A DNA stretch of 64,000 nucleotides from Arthrobacter sp. OY3WO11 (lineage in GTDB: Bacteria; Actinomycetota; Actinomycetes; Actinomycetales; Micrococcaceae): the NCBI RefSeq assembly GCF_001641125.1, contig NZ_LWLP01000001.1, positions 3,909,828-3,973,827 on the forward strand, written 5' to 3'. Positions within the stretch are counted from its first letter, which is position 1. Every line of letters begins with the position of its first letter. Made by a program: the position numbers and the translations under genes. The notes under the pieces are model-generated. The model was not told where the DNA came from, searched no databases, and saw only the letters and a program-made list of their open reading frames with translations. Positions 1-7,336 of this stretch are shown one piece after another.

Positions 1-2
1 TG

Positions 3-386
3 CCTGTTGACGAATCCTTGTTGTTCGATGCGCGTAATTCCCACAGCGCCGGGATCAGCGTCGGCCGCCACCTCAAAGACCAATGTCCTGAAGTGACAGC
101 CGTTTTCGCCACCGCAGATCTCATTGCAATCGGGATTATGGAAGGTCTCGTCAGCTGCGGACTCAACGTTCCGAATGACGTCTCGGTGGTCGGCTTCGAC
201 GATCTGGACATCGCCACCTACATTTCGCCGAAACTCACCACAGTCGCCCAGGACTTGCAGGCCAAGGCCGCTGCCGCGGTGGAGCTACTCATGGACAGGC
301 TTCAGGAGCCCGCCAAGGAGACCGCCGACTGCGTTCTAGGTGTCCAGTTGGTCCAGCGGGAATCGGTTAAGAAGCTCGCCCACTGA
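3..386 (+). CDS. LacI-family transcriptional regulator, C-terminal part (5' end outside window)
   Basis: The reading frame is open to the left edge, so only the last 128 or so residues are present. They form the second half of a periplasmic-binding-protein-like sugar-sensing domain. The segment 'TAVFATADLIAIGIMEGL' followed by 'DVSVVGFDDLDIATYISP' and 'LTTVAQD' is the typical LacI/GalR core: effector-pocket Asp/Asn region, then the VGFDD strand, then the 'P-x-LTTV' segment. The DNA-binding helix-turn-helix is outside the window, so target genes cannot be named. It ends about 100 bp before the 3' end of metH, which faces it. A partial LacI regulator is clear; the ligand is unknown. Confidence 0.85.
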   Translation, partial: PVDESLLFDARNSHSAGISVGRHLKDQCPEVTAVFATADLIAIGIMEGLVSCGLNVPNDVSVVGFDDLDIATYISPKLTTVAQDLQAKAAAAVELLMDRLQEPAKETADCVLGVQLVQRESVKKLAH

Positions 387-488
387 ATGTAGAAGGAGAC
401 AGGGCCCCGTTGCCCGGTTTCGGAGTTGGACAGTGTGGGCGACCCTCGTGATATTCGTACCTAAGACATAGCCGCGGCATCAAACGGC

Positions 489-3400
489 TCACACCTTGAA
501 GTACTTCGCCTCCGGGTGGTGGAACACGAACGCGTCGGTGGACTGTTCGGGGTGCAGCATCAGCTCGTCGCTGAGGAGCACACCCATCCGCTCGGGCTTC
601 AGCAGCTCCGTCACCTTGCGGCGGTCCTCCATGTCCGGGCACGCGGGGTAGCCGAGCGAGAACCGGGCACCGCGGTAGTCCAGCTTGAAATACCCAGCCG
701 TGTCCTTCGGCTCCTCGGCCGCGAAGCCGAGCTCCTTGCGGATCCGGGCGTGCCAGAACTCGGCCAGCGCCTCGGTGAGCTGCATGACCAGGCCGTTGAG
801 CTCGTAGTAATCGCGGTACTGGTTGGCGGCGAACATTTTGGAGGTGAACTCCTCGATCTTCGAGCCGGCGGTGACCAGCTGCACCGGCAGGACGTCGATC
901 TGCCCGGATTCGCGGGACTTCACGAAGTCGGCCAGGCACAGGTGCCGGTCGCGGCGCTGGCGCGGGAAGTTGAAGCGCAGCCGGTCGCTGCCGATCGGAC
1001 CGCCTGAACCACCGTCCGGGGCGAGCAGCCCCGCGGTACCCAGGACGCCGTCGCGATCCTCCCCGTGGTGGAGAACCACCACCTGCTCCCCCTCGGAGAC
1101 CACCGGGAAGTAGCCGTAGGCCACGGACGCGTCCAGCATTCCCTCGCCGAGGATGCGGTCCAGCCAGTAGCGCAGGCGCGGCCGGCCCTCGCGTTCCACC
1201 AGTTCCTCGTAGGAGGCGCCGTCCTCGCCGCGGCCGGGCTTGAGCCCCCACTGCCCCATGAACGTGGCGCGCTCGTCGAGGAACGCCGAGTAGTCGTGCA
1301 ACGAAACGCCGCGCACAATGCGGGTGCCCCAGAACGGCGGGGCGGGCACAGGGTTGTCGGAGACGACGTCGGACCGGCCGGGCATCGCTTCCGGCTCGGT
1401 CACCGTGAACTTCGCGCCGCCCTTGTGGATGCGCTTCTTCAAAGGCGGAAGGCCGACGTCGTCCGGCGATTCACCGCGGGCAACGCGCACCAGCGGTTCC
1501 ATGAGGGCGAGGCCCTCAAAGGCGTCTTTGGCGTACCGGACCACGCCGTCGAACTGCTCGGCCAGGTCCTGCTCCACGTAGGCGCGGGTCAGGGCTGCGC
1601 CGCCCAGGATCACGGGCCACTTCTTCGCCAGGCCGCGGGACTGCAGCTCGGCGAGGTTTTCCTTCATCACCACGGTGGACTTCACCAGCAGGCCGGACAT
1701 GCCGATCACGTCCGCGTTGTGTTCCTCGGCCGCGGCCATGATCTCGGCGATGCCCTGCTTGATGCCGATATTGACGACCTTGTAGCCGTTGTTGGTGAGG
1801 ATGATGTCCACCAGGTTCTTGCCGATATCGTGCACGTCGCCGCGGACGGTGGCGATCACCATGGTGCCCTTGCCCGAGGAGTCGGACTTCTCCATGTGCG
1901 GCTCGAGCAGGGCGACGGCGTTTTTCATCACCTCGGCGGACTGCAGCACGAACGGCAGCTGCATCTCGCCGGCGCCGAAGCGCTCGCCCACCACCTTCAT
2001 GCCCTCAAGCAGGTGGTCGTTGATGATGCCGAGCGGGGTCATGCCCTCGCTGCGCGCCAGGTCCAGGTCCGCTTCCAGGCCCTTCCCTTCGCCGTCGATG
2101 ATGCGCCGCTCCAGCCGCGCGCCCGTGGGCAGCGCGGCGAGTTCGGCGGCGCGCTGGTCCTTGAGCGCTGCGGTGTCGACGCCGGCGAACATGTCCAGCA
2201 TGATGGCGAGCGGGTCGTAGGTGGTGTTGCCGTCGGCGTCGTATTCGCGGCGGTCCCAGACGAGGTCCAGCGCCACCTTGCGCTGCTCTTCCGGCAGGGA
2301 GGCGAGCGGGACGATCTTGGCGGCGTCGATGATGCCGCTGGTCAGGCCTGCCTGCACGGCCTCGTGCAGGAACACGGAGTTCAGGACGATGCGCGCCGCC
2401 GGGTTCAGGCCGAAGGACACGTTGGAGACGCCGAGCGTGGTGTTGATGCCGGGGTACTTTGCGGTGATCTGGCGGATGGCCTCGATGGTTTCGATGCCGT
2501 CCCGGCGCGTCTCTTCCTGGCCGGTGGCGACAGGGAAGGTCAAAGCGTCCACGATGATGTCCTCGACGCGCATCCCCCATTCGCCCACCAGGGCGTCGAC
2601 GAGGCGCGAGGCGATGGCCACCTTGCCCTCGGTGGTGCGTGCCTGGCCCTCTTCGTTAATGGTCAGGGCGATCACGGCGGTGCCGTGTTCCTTCACGAGC
2701 GGCATAATGCGCGCGAAGCGGCTGTCCGGGCCGTCGCCGTCCTCGTAGTTGACGGAGTTGACCACCGGGCGCCCGCCGATGTGTTCGAGGCCGGCCTGAA
2801 GTACGGCCGGTTCGGTGGAGTCCATGACCAGAGGGAGCGTGGAGGCCGAGGCGAAACGCGAGACGATCTCCTTCATGTCGGCCACGCCGTCGCGCCCCAC
2901 GTAGTCGATGCAGACGTCCAGCAGGTGGGCGCCGACGCGGATCTGCTCGCGGGCGATGTCCACGCAGTCGTCCCAGCGCTCTTCGAGCATGGCCTGGCGG
3001 AACGCCTTCGAGCCGTTCGCGTTGGTCCGCTCACCGATGGCGAGGTAGGAGGCGTCCTGGTCGAAGTTCACGTGCTGGTAGAGGGAGGCGACGCCGGCTT
3101 CGCGCTCGGTGGGAACGCGGGCGGGCTGGGGCTTGCCGTCCGCAGTGGCGGGCACGGCTTTGGTGCGGAAGGGCGCAAGACGTTCGACGACGGCGGCCAT
3201 GTGTTCCGGCGTCGTACCGCAGCAGCCGCCCACCAGGCCCAGGCCGAATTCGCGGACGAACTGCTCGTGCGCGGTGGCGAGTTCGCTGGGCGAGAGCGGG
3301 TAGTGCGCGCCGTTGGGGCCGAGCACCGGCAGGCCGGCGTTGGGCATGCAGGCGATGGCGACGGAGGACTGCTTGGAGAGGTGGCGGAGGTGCTCGCTCA

Positions 3401-4139
3401 TCTCGTCCGGCCCGGTGGCGCAGTTCAGGCCGATGGCGTCGACGCCGAGCGGCTCGAGGGCGGTGAGCGCGGCGCCGATTTCGGAGCCCATGAGCATGGT
3501 TCCGGTGGTCTCGACGGTCACCTCGACGAAGATGGGGAGCCGGATGCCGCGGGTGACGATGGCCTGCTTGCAACCGTTGACGGCGGCTTTGGTCTGCAGG
3601 AGGTCCTGGCTGGTTTCGATGAGGAACGCGTCCGCGCCGCCGTCGATGAGGCCCTCGGCCTGCAGGGCGAAGGTCTGCTTAAGGTAGTCGTAGCTGGTGT
3701 GGCCGAGGCTGGGAAGCTTTGTGCCCGGGCCCATGGAGCCGAGGACCCAGCGCATCCGTCCGTCTGTTGCTTCTGCCGCTTCGGCGCGTTCGCGGGCGAT
3801 CTTGGCGCCCTTCAGGGCGAGCTCTGCGATGCGGTCGTCGATGCCGTAGTCGGAGAGGTTGGACCAGTTGGCGCCGAAGGTGTTGGTTTCCACGGCGTCG
3901 ATGCCGGTGGCGAAGTAGGCGTCGTGGATGTCTGCGAGGACATCCGGCCGGGTGTCGTTGAGGATCTCGTTGCAGCCTTCGAGGCCCTGGAAGTCTGTTT
4001 CCAGGGACAGGTCCCGGCCCTGCAGCATGGTGCCCATGGCGCCGTCGGCAATGACGACGCGGTGGTTCACTGCGTCCAGAAGCTCCTGCGAACGGACAGG
4101 GCGGGGCACGGACTCAATATCAAGCGCAAAACGAGGCAT
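489..4139 (-). CDS. metH: Cobalamin-dependent methionine synthase (5-methyltetrahydrofolate-homocysteine methyltransferase)
   Basis: Transfers the methyl group of 5-methyl-THF to homocysteine through methylcobalamin, in the cytoplasm. At 1216 residues it is the usual four-module length. The N-terminal homocysteine domain carries the zinc ligands Cys240 ('NCATGPDE') and Cys306-Cys307 ('GGCCGTTPEHM'). The pterin-binding domain follows ('GERTNANGSKAF'). The cobalamin domain has the DxHxxG signature with the axial ligand His770 ('GDVHDIGKN'). The C-terminal AdoMet-activation domain ends the protein. ATG start at 4139. It stands alone, with about 200 bp upstream that I cannot assign. An internal segment equivalent to residues about 131-249 recurs as a pseudogene at 13136-13485, in the island that begins just upstream of this gene. 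Confidence 0.97.
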   Translation of the reverse strand: MPRFALDIESVPRPVRSQELLDAVNHRVVIADGAMGTMLQGRDLSLETDFQGLEGCNEILNDTRPDVLADIHDAYFATGIDAVETNTFGANWSNLSDYGIDDRIAELALKGAKIARERAEAAEATDGRMRWVLGSMGPGTKLPSLGHTSYDYLKQTFALQAEGLIDGGADAFLIETSQDLLQTKAAVNGCKQAIVTRGIRLPIFVEVTVETTGTMLMGSEIGAALTALEPLGVDAIGLNCATGPDEMSEHLRHLSKQSSVAIACMPNAGLPVLGPNGAHYPLSPSELATAHEQFVREFGLGLVGGCCGTTPEHMAAVVERLAPFRTKAVPATADGKPQPARVPTEREAGVASLYQHVNFDQDASYLAIGERTNANGSKAFRQAMLEERWDDCVDIAREQIRVGAHLLDVCIDYVGRDGVADMKEIVSRFASASTLPLVMDSTEPAVLQAGLEHIGGRPVVNSVNYEDGDGPDSRFARIMPLVKEHGTAVIALTINEEGQARTTEGKVAIASRLVDALVGEWGMRVEDIIVDALTFPVATGQEETRRDGIETIEAIRQITAKYPGINTTLGVSNVSFGLNPAARIVLNSVFLHEAVQAGLTSGIIDAAKIVPLASLPEEQRKVALDLVWDRREYDADGNTTYDPLAIMLDMFAGVDTAALKDQRAAELAALPTGARLERRIIDGEGKGLEADLDLARSEGMTPLGIINDHLLEGMKVVGERFGAGEMQLPFVLQSAEVMKNAVALLEPHMEKSDSSGKGTMVIATVRGDVHDIGKNLVDIILTNNGYKVVNIGIKQGIAEIMAAAEEHNADVIGMSGLLVKSTVVMKENLAELQSRGLAKKWPVILGGAALTRAYVEQDLAEQFDGVVRYAKDAFEGLALMEPLVRVARGESPDDVGLPPLKKRIHKGGAKFTVTEPEAMPGRSDVVSDNPVPAPPFWGTRIVRGVSLHDYSAFLDERATFMGQWGLKPGRGEDGASYEELVEREGRPRLRYWLDRILGEGMLDASVAYGYFPVVSEGEQVVVLHHGEDRDGVLGTAGLLAPDGGSGGPIGSDRLRFNFPRQRRDRHLCLADFVKSRESGQIDVLPVQLVTAGSKIEEFTSKMFAANQYRDYYELNGLVMQLTEALAEFWHARIRKELGFAAEEPKDTAGYFKLDYRGARFSLGYPACPDMEDRRKVTELLKPERMGVLLSDELMLHPEQSTDAFVFHHPEAKYFKV

Positions 4140-4340
4140 CTAAACAGGTTACGTGTGGGGGCGGGAACGTTGCGCTGTGTGTCCGTGTACTACGACGGGG
4201 TGGGTGAGTCGCATTCATCGTCCTGCGGGCTCCAAGCGGTTGGCGAACTGCAGCGTGGTGCCAGCAGGGTGGCCGCGCAGCTCGTGGCCTAACGGACCAA
4301 TAGTGCGGGTGTCCGCTCCACTTCACTGCCGCAAGTGATG
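4140..4340. other. metH upstream region / left edge of defence island
   Basis: No convincing gene. On the minus strand an open frame at 4215-4322 (35 codons, no good start) reads like the end of a globular protein, with 'GHELRGHPAGTTLQFANRL' before its stop. It could be the tail of a gene truncated when the island inserted next to metH. I found no clear SAM or cobalamin riboswitch, though I could not fold the region. Confidence 0.25.
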
Positions 4341-5780
4341 TTAGACGGCGGCCGGTATCAACCCGGCCTCGCGCAGGTCCTTGGATGCGGCAAACTCCTC
4401 GGCGGGTGCGTTCTCCTGGTACTCCACCAGTTCCACGTGATGCTCCACCAAGGCATCCTTCACGTCCGAAGGGGACGCGTAGAAGTACTCACGGCGCAGA
4501 TTCACCAAATTCACGCGCTGGCCAGCAAAATGTTGGTGGAGCATGGTTTCAATGCCCACTGCGTCCTTGGAGAAGAACAGGGCATGGACGTCAAAGAGGA
4601 ACGGGACGGACGCATCGCCAAGTTCGCGCACTCGTTCCATGGGGTTAAGGCGGCGCGTCATACCAATCTTGACTACCCCTTCACCGAATGCGCCGAGGTT
4701 GGAGATGACGTAGACATACCCAGCGCGAGTATTGAGCGCGTTGTCCTCCGCATCGGCCAGCTTTGCTTCTGCGTCTTCGAGCTGCTCCTGGACACGCTGG
4801 ACACCTTCTAGGTCTCCAGCGGCCTGGAGCTGGACGAGAACATTGGCGTAGTGATCGACTTCTTTCTGCTGCTTGGCCTTTAGCGCTTCCCACTCGCGCT
4901 GCGCCTTGGCAGCCTCCCTGGCCTCGGCTCGCGCCTCGGCCTCCATTTGCTTCTGAATGGCGACGGCTTCCAGGTGCCGTGCCGCGAGTTCAAGTTCCTT
5001 CTCCCGCAATGAGTGGAAGGCGTTGGTAATCTGCAGACCTATCATGGTGCCCCGCTTGGCGATCTGCTCCCGCGCCTTCTCGAGGCGTGCTGCTGCAGTG
5101 TGAAGGTTTCCGGCTTTCACGGTCTTTACACAGTTCTCGGCCTCAGCGTTGTAGGCACGAAGCAAAAGGGCAGAAAGGTCACGGACGAACTTGCTGCCCT
5201 CCCTTGTGGAACCGTTGAAAGTGAAGCCAGACACGGTGGTCACAGCGGTTTTTTCACGCAGCTTGTCCTTGATACGTCCACGAACGGCGGCCAGTTCGTC
5301 CGCCAGCTTCACCGACGTCTCAGCAGGGTGCTCGTAATCGTAAAAGCCCACGTTGTGCCGGTCCGCGACCTGCCGGACGTCTAGAAGCTCGCCACGGACG
5401 GCTGCCAGTTCGGCATTGATCGCCGCCAACTCCCGCTGAGCCGAAGAAATACTACTCTCCAACTCTGAGTCGTGGCGTTCCTTGGCCAGAGTGCCCATGG
5501 CCCCGAGCCTCTGGAGGTCAACAAGCATCTGCGCGTTCGCCAGGTACACCTCATCGGCGTACTGCTTCAAACCGCTGGCAGGCAGGGGCGGTGCGCCGAA
5601 GCTGGTTCGGTAAGTATTTTCGGCGCTGATGCCGAACCCCTCGGCGGGAGCACCAAAAGCCTCCTTGTACTGCTTCAAGATGTCGAGCAGTATCCAGAGC
5701 ACGCCACCCGCTAGTAGCAGACTAAACGGGAAAGCCTCCGTGGGAACGAAGGCCATAATCAAGAGGCAGGTGCATGCCAA
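4341..5780 (-). CDS. SNIPE-like membrane-anchored GIY-YIG nuclease (DUF4041 + T5orf172/Mug113)
   Basis: Predicted anti-phage nuclease. Layout: two closely spaced hydrophobic segments in the first 45 residues (membrane anchor), a DUF4041-type region, a long Glu/Ala/Lys-rich coiled coil (about 230-345), and a C-terminal GIY-YIG domain of the T5orf172 type from residue 354. In that domain I see 'GYVYV', 'VKIGM' and 'IETMLHQHF' with the likely catalytic Glu411. Membrane anchor + DUF4041 + GIY-YIG is the architecture of SNIPE, described as cutting phage DNA during injection. The frame as given must start at a TTG (5780) with no ribosome site and little upstream room. A better start, ATG at 5860 after GGGGGA, lies in another frame and joins this one by a -1 shift in an A7 run at 5809-5815. 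The gene may be frameshifted or carry an assembly error. Confidence 0.8.
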   Translation of the reverse strand: MACTCLLIMAFVPTEAFPFSLLLAGGVLWILLDILKQYKEAFGAPAEGFGISAENTYRTSFGAPPLPASGLKQYADEVYLANAQMLVDLQRLGAMGTLAKERHDSELESSISSAQRELAAINAELAAVRGELLDVRQVADRHNVGFYDYEHPAETSVKLADELAAVRGRIKDKLREKTAVTTVSGFTFNGSTREGSKFVRDLSALLLRAYNAEAENCVKTVKAGNLHTAAARLEKAREQIAKRGTMIGLQITNAFHSLREKELELAARHLEAVAIQKQMEAEARAEAREAAKAQREWEALKAKQQKEVDHYANVLVQLQAAGDLEGVQRVQEQLEDAEAKLADAEDNALNTRAGYVYVISNLGAFGEGVVKIGMTRRLNPMERVRELGDASVPFLFDVHALFFSKDAVGIETMLHQHFAGQRVNLVNLRREYFYASPSDVKDALVEHHVELVEYQENAPAEEFAASKDLREAGLIPAAV

Positions 5781-5860
5781 AGCAATATGTTTAGTAAAGC
5801 GTCCGGGCTTTTTTTCGGTTTTTCCGGTTCCTGTGCAGAGCCGGATGATACGTCTGACAT

Positions 5861-6264
5861 GGTTCCCCCATTAGTCGCTGAATGATTCTCGAACGGTAGC
5901 AGCAGGGAGCGACAAAACAGGCCGCATACCGGATCTCCTCACATAGCTGGCATTACCAGCGAAACCAAATCGAACTGAAATTGGACCCGACAGACGTGCT
6001 GCCACAGTCCAATAGAAAGAGTGGTGGACCTACCGGTTTGAGTCCAGTCATGACTACGACGCCTCCACTGCCGCCCGATCCTAGGGCCAAGACCGTCCCT
6101 GCGGCGCGGGAAGGGGGTGCATTCATCAAGAAGTGTTGCCGCTGTGCTTCAATGTCGGCTTGAGAATTCTCACGCCGGTACCGCTGGCAGCCCGTAATAT
6201 CAGGGACGAGCTCGGCCAACATCATAGGCTTCGCGGTGTATATATTCCTCATGAAAGGTTATCC
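5861..6264. other. Intergenic region, no supported gene
   Basis: About 400 bp between the divergent SNIPE-like and SLATT genes, so both promoters should lie here. An open frame on the minus strand (5953-6252) lacks a ribosome site and resembles nothing I know. Base composition is more AT-rich than the flanking core genome. Confidence 0.5.
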
Positions 6265-6825
6265 GTGACAACGATCAGCACGGGACAGGATTCGCGAGAG
6301 TCGGGTCTTCGTAACCCCGATCCTCCTCCCGAGGGTTCTTCCGCATTCGAAGTGGCAATGCACTATTTGCGATTTTTTGAGAGCGATTTTGCACGGGCAC
6401 GCCGAGTTGTGAAGGGTCGTGCCAGGAACGTCACCATTTGGACTGCCGTTCTCACAGCTTCAATCGCAGTAGTTGGAGCGCTGACGGCTGTATCCGGCTT
6501 GGCCTGGTTAGGCCTCGTCAGTACGGCCGCGGCAGGCGCGGTGACTGTAATCGAGCGTTGGGACGCGATGTTCAGACACCGCGAGATGTGGGTGCAGCGA
6601 AGCGCAGTGACTGCTGAACTCCAGAAGCTTCGCCGCTGGGCCGAATTTTGGCGGGCGACCGAAGGGAGCACTGAGCAAGTCGGCAAGAGAATACTTGATC
6701 GCCTTGAAGAAATTTTGGGTGAAGACTTGAGCAGCTGGACGGGTCTAAGGGAACTCCCTCAGCAACGCGATGGCGAAGCGCAGGATGGGAACGGATTGGT
6801 AGAAGCGTCCCCAGGCCAAGTTTGA
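6265..6825 (+). CDS. SLATT / DUF4231-like two-TM membrane protein
   Basis: A 186-residue protein read from GTG 6265, chosen because AAAGG sits six bases upstream. The same frame is open further 5', but without a comparable signal. After a polar N-terminus comes an amphipathic helix ('MHYLRFFESDFARARRVV'), a helical hairpin of two membrane segments ('VTIWTAVLTASIAVVGALTA' and 'LAWLGLVSTAAAGAVTVI'), then a cytoplasmic helical tail with 'HREMWVQRSAVTAELQKL'. This is the pattern of SLATT domains: small 2TM proteins proposed as pore-forming effectors in bacterial conflict systems. No SMODS or SLOG partner is adjacent. It precedes the Lamassu-like operon by about 500 bp, so it is probably an independent island gene. 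Confidence 0.65.
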   Translation: MTTISTGQDSRESGLRNPDPPPEGSSAFEVAMHYLRFFESDFARARRVVKGRARNVTIWTAVLTASIAVVGALTAVSGLAWLGLVSTAAAGAVTVIERWDAMFRHREMWVQRSAVTAELQKLRRWAEFWRATEGSTEQVGKRILDRLEEILGEDLSSWTGLRELPQQRDGEAQDGNGLVEASPGQV

Positions 6826-6840
6826 CCTATCGCAGGAGGA

Positions 6841-6871
6841 TAAGGACAAGCCGTTGTCTTAGGCTGATTTT
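6841..6871 (+). terminator. Possible terminator after the SLATT gene
   Basis: An imperfect hairpin (TAAGGACAA / TTGTCTTA, one bulge) starts 15 bases after the SLATT stop and is followed within a few bases by TTTT. Weak but well placed. Confidence 0.4.
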
Positions 6872-7020
6872 CGTGATGCGTCCAGTACTGTGACAACGTA
6901 AGCCGAGATACCAACAGGCCTATACCTCGACAACGTGGCCGCGAAGCTGTCCCAGTAAGCCCTGCATACACCCGACCTTCAGCTGACGGTTCCGCTGCGT
7001 TCCTTGCTCCAAAGTCTGAA

Positions 7021-7050
7021 CGGCCTCCATCATCAGGATGATGGAGGCCG
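7021..7050. repeat. Perfect inverted repeat (14-bp arms, 2-base centre)
   Basis: CGGCCTCCATCATC, then AG, then its exact reverse complement. No U-tract follows on either side, so it does not look like a simple terminator. It lies about 290 bp upstream of the SIR2 gene and could be an operator, a cruciform site or a recombination scar. Confidence 0.8.
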
Positions 7051-7336
7051 GCGTCGTGAATGGCTGGCTAAGTAGTTTGGCAGCCGGGGATACGGGACCT
7101 CTGGTGAAGTTCGGGACGAACCCCTTTTCATGAAGGACTGACACAGACGCCTGTCAGCCGCAATTCCTTGCTTTCCCCTTCCCTGGGTCTTGTCATGCTT
7201 GCCACAAGGCTCCACGCAGAGGAAAGGGCCAACCTGTCCGCACCGGTAGGTGCCCGTGAGTATCAATAATGCAAGACCCGGACAGCCTGTCGACCTACGT
7301 AAGTCACAAGCAGGATTTGGGTGGCACACTGGTGCT

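Larger units (their letters stand above)
6826..7336. other. Intergenic region upstream of the SIR2-SMC operon
   Basis: About 510 bp without a supported gene. It holds a possible terminator at its left end and a perfect 30-bp palindrome at 7021-7050. Frames that overlap it on the minus strand have no ribosome sites and run into the SIR2 gene, so I treat them as shadows. Confidence 0.5.

Noticed and set aside
1065..4292. Open frame of more than 1000 codons on the plus strand, antisense to metH
   Set aside because: It is the GC-driven mirror of metH: His/Gly/Val-rich composition with no domain, while the minus strand encodes complete MetH. The similar long frames antisense to the ABC exporters (18980-20317, 20377-21726) and to katG (35421-37811) were dropped for the same reason.
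4215..4322. 35-codon minus-strand peptide that looks like a protein C-terminus
   Set aside because: No start codon with a ribosome site and too short to identify; kept only as a remark on the island's left edge.
5953..6252. 99-codon minus-strand frame between the SNIPE-like and SLATT genes
   Set aside because: No ribosome site before its ATG, no recognisable motif and no neighbour support.
7021..7050. Rho-independent terminator reading of the 30-bp palindrome
   Set aside because: No U-tract on either side and no gene ends nearby; the SLATT gene has a better-placed hairpin at 6841.
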